Source: Erythrobacter sp. HKB08
GTDB taxonomy: Bacteria; Pseudomonadota; Alphaproteobacteria; Sphingomonadales; Sphingomonadaceae
Direction: 5' to 3'
NCBI RefSeq assembly: GCF_004114695.1
Contig: NZ_CP035310.1
Span: forward strand, 1,471,501 to 1,535,500
Length of the DNA: 64,000 nucleotides
Part shown: piece after piece, positions 54,313-63,998 of the stretch
How the letters are laid out: the number at the start of each line of letters is the position of its first letter
How positions within the stretch are numbered: the first letter of the stretch is position 1
The notes under the pieces: generated by a model
Seen by the model: the letters and a program-made list of their open reading frames with translations, nothing else
Told to the model about the DNA's origin: nothing
The model's database searches: none
Translations under genes and position numbers: made by a program

Positions 54313-55380
54313 CTAGAGCAGCTTGTCGGTCCGGATTTCCTCGCTCCCCGGCGGCAGCGAAAACAGCATCCCGTCCTCGCCGACGGTTATCTCCCCATCG
54401 AACACGCTCTCCGCATCGCCGAGGAAGGCAGGGTAGATGAAGCTCGATGGGATCGGCGGGACGAGGTGCGAGAGGACCAGATGGCGCACGCCGGCAGCCT
54501 GCGCACTGGCGGCGGCATCCTCCGGCGTGGCGTGATAGTCGAGGATATCGCGCGTGATCTGGGCCGTGTTGCCGTTCCCCGCATCTTCGAGCGCGCCGGT
54601 CATGTGTGCGACCAGCTTCGATTGCAGAGCATCGTGGACGAGAATGTCCGCACCCTTCGCGGCGCGCTCCAGCATGGGGGAGCGCGACGTATCGCCGCTG
54701 ATGACGATCGAGCGGCCCTTGTAGTCGAAGCGGTAGCCGACACTCGGGCGGACCGGATCGTGGTCGACCGGAAACGCAGTGATGGTCAGCCCGCCGCGCT
54801 CGAGCATGATGACCGGTTCTGCGCCGATTTCGAACGGCATGGCCTTCACCCCGAAACCAGCGGGCGGGACGATCGCTTCGCCGTGGTGCGCGATGCGGTA
54901 GGTCTTGTCGAGCGCGTAGAAGGCGTTGAACCCCTCTGCCAGTTCGTCGACCCCTTGCGGGCCGTAGAGCGGCAAGGGCGCGTCGGCATTGGCCTGCGTC
55001 CAATAGAGCAGGGCGAGCGGGCCCATGCCGTCGATATGGTCTGAATGGAAATGGGTCAGCAGCAGGCCGTCGAGCCCTGCGATGTCGATGCCCATCAGGT
55101 TGAGATTGCGCGCCCCGCCTTCGCCGATATCGACGATGAACGCCTGCTCGCCCGCAATCACGATGTTGCAGGGGCCTGCGCGATCGGGGTTGGGGAGGGG
55201 CGATCCGGTGCCGCACAGGCCGAGGTGCAGGCCGTCTTCCAGCTCGAGCCCGCCTTGGGTCAGGCGCTGCGTGACAGCGCGCTCGAACATGCTCTCGCCC
55301 AGGGGGCGCTGGAACATCAGGCCTGCAACCAGTGCGACCATCAGCAGCCCGATTGCGGCAAAGACAAGTTTCCTCGCCAT
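54313..55380 (-). CDS. MBL-fold metal-dependent hydrolase, membrane-anchored
   Basis: 355 residues. An N-terminal hydrophobic segment (residues 4-24) is an anchor or uncleaved signal. The metallo-beta-lactamase H-x-H-x-D-H motif is [10 protein letters not shown], with later VDHDP, SGDTSRS and SHLVPP supplying the remaining ligands. The fold order resembles RNase Z and arylsulfatase-type members ([16 protein letters not shown] near residue 56). The substrate is unknown. It is in the minus direction between the tsf and pyrH blocks. Confidence 0.85.
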   Translation of the reverse strand: MARKLVFAAIGLLMVALVAGLMFQRPLGESMFERAVTQRLTQGGLELEDGLHLGLCGTGSPLPNPDRAGPCNIVIAGEQAFIVDIGEGGARNLNLMGIDIAGLDGLLLTHFHSDHIDGMGPLALLYWTQANADAPLPLYGPQGVDELAEGFNAFYALDKTYRIAHHGEAIVPPAGFGVKAMPFEIGAEPVIMLERGGLTITAFPVDHDPVRPSVGYRFDYKGRSIVISGDTSRSPMLERAAKGADILVHDALQSKLVAHMTGALEDAGNGNTAQITRDILDYHATPEDAAASAQAAGVRHLVLSHLVPPIPSSFIYPAFLGDAESVFDGEITVGEDGMLFSLPPGSEEIRTDKLL

Positions 55381-55479
55381 TGGCTCTTCCCCCTCTCGCG
55401 CGCCCTTTCCCTTTGCGCCTTTCTACCTTGCTCGCTAAGGGGTTGGCCAGTTTCATCGTCACACGGAATCCGACCGCCC

Positions 55480-56202
55480 ATGCCCCTCAAGACCGCGAAG
55501 CGCATCCTCCTGAAACTTTCGGGCGAGGTGCTGATGGGGAACCAGGAGTACGGCATCGATCCGGAATATGTCGTCCGCCTCGCGGAAGAGGTGAAGGCGG
55601 CGAAGGAAACCGGCCTCGAGGTTTGCCTCGTCATCGGTGGCGGCAATATCTTCCGCGGCGTTGCCGGTGCAGCCCGCGGGCTCGACCGTACGACCGGCGA
55701 TTACATGGGCATGCTCGCCACGGTGATGAACGCGCTGGCGATGCAGAATGCGCTCGAACAGCTCGGCGTGCAGACGCGGGTGCAGTCGGCCATTCCGATG
55801 TCCTCCGTGTGCGAACCCTACATCCGCCGCCGCGCGGAACGTCACCTGCAGAAGGGCCGGATCGTGATTTTCGCGGCCGGTACCGGCAACCCGTTCTTCA
55901 CGACCGATACGGGTGCTGCGCTGCGGGCTGCGGAGATGAATTGCGACGCGCTGCTCAAGGGGACGAGCGTCGACGGGGTCTACGACAGCGATCCCAAGAC
56001 CAACCCGGATGCAACCCGTTTCGAAACAATCACCTATGACAAGGTGTTGTCCGACAATCTGAAGGTCATGGACGCGACTGCCGTTGCGCTCTGCCGCGAG
56101 AACGACATCCCGATCGTCGTCTTCTCGATCCGCGAACGCGGCAATGTGGCGCGCGTGCTCGGCGGCACCGGTGTCCAGACCATCGTGGAGAAGGAAGGCT
56201 GA
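55480..56202 (+). CDS. pyrH: UMP kinase
   Basis: 240 residues, an amino acid kinase-family hexamer making [16 protein letters not shown] binds phosphate; [10 protein letters not shown] and [21 protein letters not shown] are characteristic; [19 protein letters not shown] follows. It begins the pyrH-frr-uppS-cdsA-dxr-rseP run; frr starts 2 bases after its stop. ATG at 55480 is chosen by homology. Confidence 0.97.
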   Translation: MPLKTAKRILLKLSGEVLMGNQEYGIDPEYVVRLAEEVKAAKETGLEVCLVIGGGNIFRGVAGAARGLDRTTGDYMGMLATVMNALAMQNALEQLGVQTRVQSAIPMSSVCEPYIRRRAERHLQKGRIVIFAAGTGNPFFTTDTGAALRAAEMNCDALLKGTSVDGVYDSDPKTNPDATRFETITYDKVLSDNLKVMDATAVALCRENDIPIVVFSIRERGNVARVLGGTGVQTIVEKEG

Positions 56203-56204
56203 CA

Positions 56205-56762
56205 ATGGCCAAATACGACAAGAACGATATCGACCGCCGCATGCAGGGTGCGATCGAAAGCCTGAAGGGCGACCTTTCGGGCCTGCGCACCGGCCGTGCG
56301 AACACCAGCCTGCTCGATCCGGTGCAGGTCGAGGTTTACGGCTCGATGATGCCCTTGAACCAGGTGGCGACCGTTTCCGCGCCGGAACCGCGCATGCTGA
56401 GCGTGCAGGTGTGGGACAAGTCGAACGTCATCGCAGTGGAGAAGGGGATCGCTCACGCGAACCTTGGCCTCAACCCGATGATCGACGGCCAGACGCTGCG
56501 CCTGCCGATGCCCGACCTCACCGAAGAGCGTCGCCGCGAACTCGCCAAGCTTGCCGGCCAGTATGCGGAGAAAGCGAAGATCGCGATCCGCAACGTGCGC
56601 CGCGACGGCATGGAAGCGCTCAAGGAAGACGAGAAGAAAAAGGAAATCTCCGAAGACGACCGCAAGCGGTCCGAGGACGAGGTCCAGAAGCTGACCGACA
56701 AATATGTCGCCGAGGCCGATGCTGCCGCCGAGCAGAAGGAAAAGGAAATCCTGACCCAGTAA
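56205..56762 (+). CDS. frr: Ribosome recycling factor
   Basis: 185 residues. Helical bundle with [43 protein letters not shown] and the second helix set [30 protein letters not shown]. With EF-G it splits post-termination ribosomes. It is the second gene of the pyrH-frr-uppS unit. Confidence 0.98.
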   Translation: MAKYDKNDIDRRMQGAIESLKGDLSGLRTGRANTSLLDPVQVEVYGSMMPLNQVATVSAPEPRMLSVQVWDKSNVIAVEKGIAHANLGLNPMIDGQTLRLPMPDLTEERRRELAKLAGQYAEKAKIAIRNVRRDGMEALKEDEKKKEISEDDRKRSEDEVQKLTDKYVAEADAAAEQKEKEILTQ

Positions 56763-56787
56763 GGGCCAGGCGCTTCCGGGAATCGGC

Positions 56788-57471
56788 ATGGCAGGAGAGG
56801 AACAGCGCGCACGGCACGTTGCCATCATCATGGATGGCAACGGACGCTGGGCGAAGCGCAAGGGGCTGCCCCGCGCAATGGGGCACCGCCGCGGGGTCGA
56901 AGCCGTGCGCGAGCTGGTGCGCAATGTCGAACCGCTCGGGCTCGAATGCCTCACGCTCTATGCCTTCTCCTCGGAAAACTGGAAACGGCCCGAGGAAGAA
57001 GTCGACGACCTGATGAATCTGATGCGCAAGTTCATCAAGTCGGACTTGCCCGAATTCGTCGCCAACAATGTGAAGCTCAAGATCATCGGCGACTGGCAAT
57101 CGCTCGCGCCCGATATCGTCGCCATGCTGGAAGATGCGCTCGACCAGACGAAGGACGGCAAGCACACGCTGGCAGTCGCGCTCAACTACGGGTCGCAGCA
57201 GGAAATCGCCCGCGCTGCGGCGAAGGCGGCTGCCATCGGCGAGGTGAACGAGAAAACCATCGCCGCGCATCTCGATACCGTCGATTTGCCGCCGCTCGAC
57301 CTGCTGATCCGCACCAGCGGCGAGGTTCGCCTGTCGAATTTCCTGCTGTGGCAATGTGCCTATGCCGAGATGGCCTTTGTCGATACGCTGTGGCCGGACT
57401 TCACCATCGAACATCTGAAGGCGGCCATGAACGATTTTGCCGAACGGGAACGACGCTTTGGCGGACGCTAA
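56788..57471 (+). CDS. uppS: Isoprenyl transferase (undecaprenyl diphosphate synthase)
   Basis: 227 residues. The catalytic Asp16 lies in IIMDGNGRWAKRKG; HRRGVEAVRELV, YAFSSENWKRP and the RTSGEVRLSNFLLWQ region complete the cis-prenyltransferase signature. It supplies the C55 lipid carrier for peptidoglycan and surface polysaccharides. The cdsA start lies inside its 3' end. Confidence 0.96.
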   Translation: MAGEEQRARHVAIIMDGNGRWAKRKGLPRAMGHRRGVEAVRELVRNVEPLGLECLTLYAFSSENWKRPEEEVDDLMNLMRKFIKSDLPEFVANNVKLKIIGDWQSLAPDIVAMLEDALDQTKDGKHTLAVALNYGSQQEIARAAAKAAAIGEVNEKTIAAHLDTVDLPPLDLLIRTSGEVRLSNFLLWQCAYAEMAFVDTLWPDFTIEHLKAAMNDFAERERRFGGR

Positions 57472-58195
57472 CGCACCGGCGAAAAAGTCCGACCTCGGGG
57501 TCAGGACGATTTCCGCGGTGGTCATGCTGGCCATCGCGATTTCTGCGGTCGTCGCGGGCGGGATCTGGTTCCAGGGCTTCATCGCCGCTGTCGCGCTGAT
57601 CACGCTTGTCGAGTTCGTGATGCTCGTCATCAAGGCGACCGACAACGTTCCCTACCGCATCGCCGCCATCATCGCAGGCATCGTCTATATCGGCCTTGCG
57701 GCAGTGCTCCTTGCGCAGATGACGCCGTTCCTGATCGTCATGACCATCGGCGCGGTCGTGGCCGTGGACGTGGGCGCCTATTTCGCCGGCCGCAGCATTG
57801 GCGGGCCGAAGATCGCGCCGAGCATCAGCCCGTCCAAGACATGGGCCGGCCTGTTCGGCGGCATCCTAGGCGCGAGCCTTTGGCTGGCGCTCCAGATCGT
57901 GATTGCCGACCCGCTGACCAAGCTGCTCGGAACCGCGACCCAGCAGGCGCAGACCTACGATTCCACCATGCTGGCGATCGAGGGCACGAACCTCCTCGCC
58001 TTCATACTTGCGGGCGGCGCGATTATCGCGGTCCTCGCGCAGAGCGGCGACTTCCTCGAAAGCTGGCTCAAGCGGAAGGCTGGAGTGAAAGATTCCTCCA
58101 AGCTCATTCCGGGGCACGGCGGGTTCTTCGACCGGATCGACGGGCTGATCCCGGTCTCGATCCTGTTCGGCTCGGTCGTGGCGGCGAGCCTGTGA
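57458..58195 (+). CDS. cdsA: Phosphatidate cytidylyltransferase
   Basis: About 245 residues, seven or eight hydrophobic helices. The C-terminal CdsA motif is present as KDSSKLIPGHGGFFDRIDGL. It makes CDP-diacylglycerol, the substrate for PssA. The likely start is TTG at 57458 (GGGAA upstream), overlapping uppS by 14 bases; TTG at 57437 is an alternative. Its stop overlaps the dxr GTG start. Confidence 0.94.
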   Translation: MADANAPAKKSDLGVRTISAVVMLAIAISAVVAGGIWFQGFIAAVALITLVEFVMLVIKATDNVPYRIAAIIAGIVYIGLAAVLLAQMTPFLIVMTIGAVVAVDVGAYFAGRSIGGPKIAPSISPSKTWAGLFGGILGASLWLALQIVIADPLTKLLGTATQQAQTYDSTMLAIEGTNLLAFILAGGAIIAVLAQSGDFLESWLKRKAGVKDSSKLIPGHGGFFDRIDGLIPVSILFGSVVAASL

Positions 58196-59349
58196 CACGC
58201 TCGATCACCATTCTCGGGGCGACGGGTTCGGTCGGCGCATCGACGCTCGACCTCATCCGCCGCAATTGCGACGAATGGCGCGTTGTCGCGCTGACGGCGA
58301 ATTGCTCGGCGATTGAGCTGGCCAAGCTCGCGCGTGAATTCGGCGCAGAGATCGCGGTCGTCGGCGACGAGAGTTGCCTCGGCGAACTGCGCGAGGCGCT
58401 GGCCGGTTCCGGTATCGAGGCGGCCGGCGGCGCGAAGGCGCTGTGCGAGGCTGCATCGCGCCCGGTCGATATCACGGTCGGCGCAATCGTCGGTTGCGCG
58501 GGCCTCGGCCCGGTGATGGCGGCGATCGAGCAGGGCGGCACGATCGCGCTCGCCAACAAGGAAGCGCTGGTCTCCGCGGGCGAGGTCATGACGGCAGCGG
58601 TCGAGAAGCACGGCGCGACGCTGCTGCCGGTCGACAGCGAGCACAACGCGATCTTCCAGTGCCTGCAGGGCGGCAAGATCGAGGACGTGCGCTGGATCAC
58701 GCTGACCGCGAGCGGCGGGCCGCTGCGCACCTGGTCGCAGGAGCAGCTCGAGAATACCACTCCGGCGCAGGCGGTGGCGCACCCCAACTGGGACATGGGC
58801 GCCAAGATCAGCGTCGATTCCGCGACGATGATGAACAAGGGCCTCGAATTCATCGAAGCCCACCACCTGTTCCCCGTCGGGCTCGACCGGCTGCGGATCG
58901 TGGTACACCCGCAGAGCGTCATTCACTCGATGGTCGAATATCGCGACGGCTCCACGCTGGCGCAGCTCGGCCCCTCCGACATGCGCGTGCCGATCGCATC
59001 GTGCCTCGCATGGCCGGAGCGGATGGATACGCCGTGCGAACCGCTCGACCTGCCGAAAATCGGCGAACTGACCTTTTTCGAGCCGGATGAAGAGCGTTTC
59101 CCGGCAACGAGGCTCGCTCGCGAGGCCGTCCAGCACGGCGGCGCGGCGCCTGCGATCCTCAATGCGGCGAACGAAGTGGCCGTCGCTGCCTTCCTTGCCG
59201 GTCACCTTCCGTTCACTCGTATTGCGTTAACTGTCGAGGCCATACTGCAAGAAAGCAATATGCCGCCCCCGCCGGTGAGCCTTGACGACGTGCTCGATGT
59301 CGATCAGGCCGCACGGGCAAGGGCGCGCGCGATGTTGGAGGTCGCCTGA
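58192..59349 (+). CDS. dxr: 1-deoxy-D-xylulose 5-phosphate reductoisomerase
   Basis: 385 residues. The NADPH fold begins ITILGATGSVGASTLD; LANKEALVSAGE, PVDSEHNAIFQCL and TASGGPLRTW with the metal/substrate residues, and the flexible loop region MMNKGLEFIEAHHLF are all present. It commits carbon to the MEP isoprenoid pathway, feeding UppS and IspB. The GTG start overlaps the cdsA stop (GTGA). Confidence 0.97.
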   Translation: MTRSITILGATGSVGASTLDLIRRNCDEWRVVALTANCSAIELAKLAREFGAEIAVVGDESCLGELREALAGSGIEAAGGAKALCEAASRPVDITVGAIVGCAGLGPVMAAIEQGGTIALANKEALVSAGEVMTAAVEKHGATLLPVDSEHNAIFQCLQGGKIEDVRWITLTASGGPLRTWSQEQLENTTPAQAVAHPNWDMGAKISVDSATMMNKGLEFIEAHHLFPVGLDRLRIVVHPQSVIHSMVEYRDGSTLAQLGPSDMRVPIASCLAWPERMDTPCEPLDLPKIGELTFFEPDEERFPATRLAREAVQHGGAAPAILNAANEVAVAAFLAGHLPFTRIALTVEAILQESNMPPPPVSLDDVLDVDQAARARARAMLEVA

Positions 59350-59350
59350 T

Positions 59351-60469
59351 TTGTTCGAAAGCGTATCCTGGTGGATGTGGATCGTCGGTTTCCTGCTCGT
59401 GCTGGGGCCGCTGGTCACCGTGCACGAGCTCGGCCACTATCTCGTCGGCCGCTGGTTCGGCGTAAAGGCCGAGAAATTCTCGATCGGCTTCGGCAAGGAG
59501 CTGTTCGGCTGGACCGACAAGCGCGGCACCCGTTGGCGCGTCTCCGCCCTGCCGCTGGGCGGCTATGTCCAGTTCAAGGGCGACATGGACCCGGCGAGCA
59601 TCCCGCACCCTGACGAGCTGGCCAAGATCCCGCCGTCCGAACGCGGCGACAGCTTCCACCACAAACCGCTGTGGCAGCGAGCACTGATCGTCTTTGCCGG
59701 TCCGGCGACCAATATCCTCGTCGCGGTCGCGATCTTCGCGGCTTTCGCCATGTCCTTCGGCAAGCCGGTCACGCCGCCCGTCATCGGCGATTTCTCGGAA
59801 GATTCGGCTGCGCAGGAAGCCGGGCTGCTGGTCGGCGATCGCATCCTCGCGGTAAACGGCGAGAAGATTTCCGACTTCCGTGAAGTGGTCGAGGAAGTCG
59901 CGCCATTCCCGGGCCGCGAAGTCACCTTCATGATCGAGCGCGACGGCGCCACCCAGGCGGTCGAGGTTACGGCGAAGAGCTTCGTCCAGACCGACCGTTT
60001 CGGCAATGAAAGCCGTATCGGCCTGATCGGCGTCTATTCGGTCGACCGCACGCTCGAGCCGATCGGACTGGTCGGCTCGATCGGCTTCGCTTTTTCCGAA
60101 TGCGCACGCGTGGTCGACATGATGATCACCGGCATCGGGCAGATCGTCATGGGCGAGCGTTCGGTCAAGGAATTGGGCGGTCCGGTGAAGATCGCAAAAT
60201 ATTCCGGCGAGCAGATGAGCCTCGGGCCATTGCCCTTCATCAACTTCATCGCGCTCATCTCGCTTAATTTGGCATTCATCAACCTCTTGCCAATCCCGGC
60301 GCTCGACGGCGGGCACCTGGCTTTCTACGCGGCTGAAGCAGTCCGCCGGAAGCCGGTCGGCCCCCGTGGTACCGAGCTGGCGTATCGCACCGGAGTGGCA
60401 ATCGTGCTCATGCTGATGGTGTTCGTCACGATAAACGACGTCGTGTCGCTCCCTATTTTCGGCGGGTAG
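59351..60469 (+). CDS. rseP: Site-2 metalloprotease RseP
   Basis: 372 residues. Zinc motif HELGH (residues 25-29) in the first transmembrane helix, one PDZ domain around residues 115-200 (EAGLLVGDRILAVNG; E. coli RseP has two), and the second zinc ligand in NLLPIPALDGG. It cleaves anti-sigma factor or signal-peptide remnants within the membrane. TTG at 59351 begins one base after the dxr stop and has GGAGGTC upstream. Confidence 0.94.
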   Translation: MFESVSWWMWIVGFLLVLGPLVTVHELGHYLVGRWFGVKAEKFSIGFGKELFGWTDKRGTRWRVSALPLGGYVQFKGDMDPASIPHPDELAKIPPSERGDSFHHKPLWQRALIVFAGPATNILVAVAIFAAFAMSFGKPVTPPVIGDFSEDSAAQEAGLLVGDRILAVNGEKISDFREVVEEVAPFPGREVTFMIERDGATQAVEVTAKSFVQTDRFGNESRIGLIGVYSVDRTLEPIGLVGSIGFAFSECARVVDMMITGIGQIVMGERSVKELGGPVKIAKYSGEQMSLGPLPFINFIALISLNLAFINLLPIPALDGGHLAFYAAEAVRRKPVGPRGTELAYRTGVAIVLMLMVFVTINDVVSLPIFGG

Positions 60470-60549
60470 CAGCGCGAGGCAAGAAACGCGGGGGTTTGGA
60501 CCTCACTTCGCTTGATTGGGGGGACGGCATCGGGCAGAGGGCAGCATTG

Positions 60550-60584
60550 CCCGTCCGGCGCCTGTCATGTCAGGCAAGGACGGG
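60550..60584 (+). promoter_or_regulatory. Two-tier hairpin in the rseP-bamA gap
   Basis: CCCGTCC (60550-60556) pairs with GGACGGG (60578-60584), and inside it GCCTG (60560-60564) pairs with CAGGC (60571-60575). It lies about 37 bases before the bamA ATG and ends in TTC, without a T run. It could affect bamA translation or mRNA stability. Confidence 0.5.
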
Positions 60585-60621
60585 TTCAAAGGTTTAGGGT
60601 TTGGACGGGATTACCGTGTCG

Positions 60622-63312
60622 ATGATGGAACGCGAAATGGTCGATAACGCTGGCAACACGATCGGCCGAAAGCTGGCACTTGCACTTCTGGGAACGACGA
60701 TGCTGGCCGGGGTGCCTGCCGTCGCCCATGCGCAGGAGACGGAAGCGGAGGCTGCAACCGCGCAGCCCGAAGCCGCGCCTGCCCCGCGCCAGGACATCGT
60801 CCGCAGCCTCTCGGTCCAGGGCGCCCAGCGTCTCGAGCCGGAAACCATCGTCAGCTACATCCGCCTGCGTTCGGGCGACGTCTACACCCAGGCCGCAGCC
60901 GACCAGGCGATCAAGGACCTCTACGCGACCGAGCTGTTCTCCAATGCAAGCGTGCGTAACGAGAACGGCAACGTCATCATCGAGGTGACCGAGAACCCGG
61001 TCGTCAACCGCATCATCCTGGAAGGCAACAAGCGCCTGAAGGCAGACAAGATCCTGCCCGAAATCAAGCTCGCGCCGCGCCAGATCTTCACCCGCTCGAA
61101 AGTTCGCGCCGACACCCAGCGCATCATCGAGCTCTACAAGCGCCAGGGCCGCTTCGCCGCTTCGGTCGAACCGAAGACCGTGCAGCTCAGCCAGAACCGC
61201 GTCGACATCGTCTACGAGATCACCGAAGGTCCCAAGTCGAAGGTCCGCCAGATCAACATCATCGGCAACGATGTGTTCTCCGACGGCAAGCTGCGCGGTG
61301 AAATGGTCACCAAGCAGGCCCGCTGGACGAGCTTCTTCAGCTCGAACACCAGCTACGACCCCGACCGTCTCGCATTCGACCAGCAGAAGCTGCGCCAGTT
61401 CTACCTGACGCAGGGCTATGCCGACTTCCGCGTCGTCTCCGCCGTGGCCGAGCTTACGCCGGACAAGAAGGACTTCATCATCACCTACGTGGTGGAGGAA
61501 GGCGAGCGCTACAAATTCGGCGACGTTTCGGTCGACAGCCAGATTCGCGACTTCGACAGCGAAACAATGACCGCCCGCCTGCCGATGCAGAAGGGCGACT
61601 GGTACGACGCCAAGGCCATCGAGGACACGGTCGAGCAGCTTACCGAGCTCGCCGGTACCTTCGGCTATGCATTCGCCGATGTTCAGCCCCAGTTCCGTCG
61701 CAACAAGGACGAGCTGGAAATGAACGTGACCTACCTGATCCAGGAAGCGCCGCGCGTTTATGTCGAGCGGGTCGACGTCAACGGCAACACGCTGACGCAG
61801 GACAAGGTCGTGCGCCGCGAATTCCGCCTGTCGGAAGGCGATGCGTTCAACTCGATCGGCGTGAAGCGTTCGTCCAACCGCATCAAGTCGCTCGGCTTCT
61901 TCCAAGAAAACTTCGAGATCGAGCAGAAGCCCGGCAGCCGTCCGGATCGCATCGTGCTTGAAGCGAACGTCGAAGAACAGCCGACCGGCGAACTCCAGCT
62001 TTCGGCCGGTTTCTCTTCGCTCGAGAGCTTCATCCTCGCCGGCTCGATCCGCCAGCGCAACTTCCGCGGTCGTGGCCAGACGATCGGCGCGAGCGTGAAC
62101 TATTCGCGCTACTCGCGTTCGGCTCGCATCAGCTTCACCGAACCCTATGTGTTCGACCGCAACATCTCGGCCGGCATCGATATCTACCGCCAGGATTTCA
62201 ACGCGCCGAACTTCCGCAACCGCAACCGCTCGACCTACGAGCAGGCGCAGACCGGTGCCTCGCTGCGCGTCGGCGTGCCGCTGAGCGAGTACATGTCGCT
62301 GCTCGGCAGCTACACCTTCAACCACGACGACGTCTCGCTCGACGAATCGCAGTATTTCGGCGATTTCGACGGCGACGGCATCCGGACCTGCGAACCGCTG
62401 CTCGCCGGCCGCTTCCTGTGCGAAGCGATCGGTACCCGCACCAGCTCGATCCTGGGTGCGACGCTGGCGTTCGACAACACCGACAGCCGGTTCCGTCCGA
62501 CGCGCGGCATGTCCGTCTCGCTCACCACGGAATTCTCCGGCCTCGGCGGTTCGGTGAAATACGTCCGCAACCGTGCCCGTCTGGCGCGCTACTGGAACGT
62601 GATGGACAACTTCATCTTCTCGGTGAAGGCCGAGGGCGGGGTGATCAACGGCCTGTCCGATCGCGGACCGGGTCTCGACGACGTCCAGCTGACCGACCGT
62701 TTCTTCCTCGGCGAGCCGCAGATCCGCGGCTTCGACATCCGCGGCGTCGGTCCGCGCGTCCTGCGCCAGCCGATCATCGCCGATCCGGACAGTGCCGATC
62801 CGAACAATCCCGATCCGCTGATCCTCACCGCGCGTGACCAGATCTCCGACGACGCGATTGGCGGCAACGCCTATTACCTCGGCCGTGCGGAGCTCGAAAT
62901 CCCGCTCGGATCGGGCGCTTCGGAACTCGGCCTTCGCCCGTCGGTCTTCCTCGACGTAGGCGCACTGTGGAACGTCAAGACGCCGACGCTGCAGCAGAGC
63001 CCGTTCCCCAACGGTCTTTCGTACCAGCTTCGCGACCTCGACGGCAATCCGCTCTTCGTCGGTGAAGACGGTGCACCGACGACCGATACGGTCGACTCGA
63101 ACAATCAGCCGCTTTCGCCGCTCAACCAGACCATCGCACCTTTCCGGGAAATCTTTCTCGGCGACACCCCTTCGCCGCGCATTTCGGTCGGCATCGGGGT
63201 CAACTGGAACTCGCCATTCGGGCCGTTCCGTATCGACTTCGCCCAGATCCTGAAGAAGGTCGAGGGCGACGATACCAAGACCTTCTCCTTCAACGTAGGT
63301 ACCCAATTCTGA
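60622..63312 (+). CDS. bamA: Outer-membrane protein assembly factor BamA
   Basis: About 896 residues. A signal peptide ends AVAHAQE. Five POTRA domains follow a ~30-residue Ala/Glu/Pro-rich linker (VRSLSVQGAQRLEPETI is the first), then a 16-strand barrel with IRGFDIRGVGPR, the VRGF-equivalent of loop 6, and a C-terminal aromatic residue (FNVGTQF). It inserts beta-barrel proteins such as the TonB receptor. Starts at 60601 (TTG) and 60637 are alternatives. Confidence 0.96.
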   Translation: MMEREMVDNAGNTIGRKLALALLGTTMLAGVPAVAHAQETEAEAATAQPEAAPAPRQDIVRSLSVQGAQRLEPETIVSYIRLRSGDVYTQAAADQAIKDLYATELFSNASVRNENGNVIIEVTENPVVNRIILEGNKRLKADKILPEIKLAPRQIFTRSKVRADTQRIIELYKRQGRFAASVEPKTVQLSQNRVDIVYEITEGPKSKVRQINIIGNDVFSDGKLRGEMVTKQARWTSFFSSNTSYDPDRLAFDQQKLRQFYLTQGYADFRVVSAVAELTPDKKDFIITYVVEEGERYKFGDVSVDSQIRDFDSETMTARLPMQKGDWYDAKAIEDTVEQLTELAGTFGYAFADVQPQFRRNKDELEMNVTYLIQEAPRVYVERVDVNGNTLTQDKVVRREFRLSEGDAFNSIGVKRSSNRIKSLGFFQENFEIEQKPGSRPDRIVLEANVEEQPTGELQLSAGFSSLESFILAGSIRQRNFRGRGQTIGASVNYSRYSRSARISFTEPYVFDRNISAGIDIYRQDFNAPNFRNRNRSTYEQAQTGASLRVGVPLSEYMSLLGSYTFNHDDVSLDESQYFGDFDGDGIRTCEPLLAGRFLCEAIGTRTSSILGATLAFDNTDSRFRPTRGMSVSLTTEFSGLGGSVKYVRNRARLARYWNVMDNFIFSVKAEGGVINGLSDRGPGLDDVQLTDRFFLGEPQIRGFDIRGVGPRVLRQPIIADPDSADPNNPDPLILTARDQISDDAIGGNAYYLGRAELEIPLGSGASELGLRPSVFLDVGALWNVKTPTLQQSPFPNGLSYQLRDLDGNPLFVGEDGAPTTDTVDSNNQPLSPLNQTIAPFREIFLGDTPSPRISVGIGVNWNSPFGPFRIDFAQILKKVEGDDTKTFSFNVGTQF

Positions 63313-63998
63313 TGATTACCAACTTCAAGCCGGCCCTTGCCGGTATCGCCCTTGCCATGTCGGCAGCCACCGTCGCGGCACCTGCTGCAGCGCAGGTCAA
63401 CGGCATCGCCACTGCCAGCCCGGAAGCCGTCCTCGTGCAGGCCGACGCGCTGCGCACCGGCTACCAGGCGATCAGCACCGCCTACGCCACCCAGCGCCAG
63501 CAGATCGCCACGCTTCGCCAGGAGATCAACAATCTCCAGGCCAGCCTCGACACCAATGGCGACCGCGAAGTGAACCAGGCCGAGTGGGACGCGAACCCGA
63601 CCGTGACCGCGCAGCTCGAAGCCAAGCAGCAGCAGGCTGCGCAGCTTCTCGCTCCGATCGCCCTTGCCGAATACTACGTCGTTGAGCAGCTGCTCGCGAA
63701 CCTCGGCCCGGCGCAGAACCAGGTGGTCACTGCCAACAACATCCAGATCATGCTCGATCCCTCGGCATTCCAGTACGCTGCCGAAGGTGTCGACGTGACC
63801 GGCAAGATCCTCGCCGCGCTGAACGCCAGCACCCCGGCCGTCGCTTCGACGCCGCCGCAGGACTACCAGCCGCGCCGCGAAACCGTTGCCATGCACGGCG
63901 CGATCCAGCAGATCATGGTCGGTGCCGCCCAGCGCGCTGCCATCCAGCAGGCTCAGCAGCAGCAGCAGGCACAGACCGCGCAGGAACCGGGTCGCTAA
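63312..63998 (+). CDS. OmpH/Skp family periplasmic chaperone with EF-hand-like loop
   Basis: 228 residues with a signal peptide ending AAPAAAQV. The arms are coiled-coil rich (YQAISTAYATQRQQIATLRQEINNLQA). Inside the coiled coil, residues 80-91 read DTNGDREVNQAE, which fits the 12-residue EF-hand calcium loop at positions 1, 3, 5 and 12. The C-terminus is Gln-rich. It starts on the last base of the bamA stop (TGATG), so it is coupled to BamA, which receives Skp clients. The exact chaperone function is inferred from family and context. Confidence 0.85.
   Translation: MITNFKPALAGIALAMSAATVAAPAAAQVNGIATASPEAVLVQADALRTGYQAISTAYATQRQQIATLRQEINNLQASLDTNGDREVNQAEWDANPTVTAQLEAKQQQAAQLLAPIALAEYYVVEQLLANLGPAQNQVVTANNIQIMLDPSAFQYAAEGVDVTGKILAALNASTPAVASTPPQDYQPRRETVAMHGAIQQIMVGAAQRAAIQQAQQQQQAQTAQEPGR

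Noticed and set aside
60586-63306. A 906-codon open frame antisense to bamA
   Set aside because: It mirrors bamA, is Val/Asp/Leu/Ala/Arg-rich with no recognisable domain, and bamA is certain. Long antisense frames are expected in GC-rich DNA.
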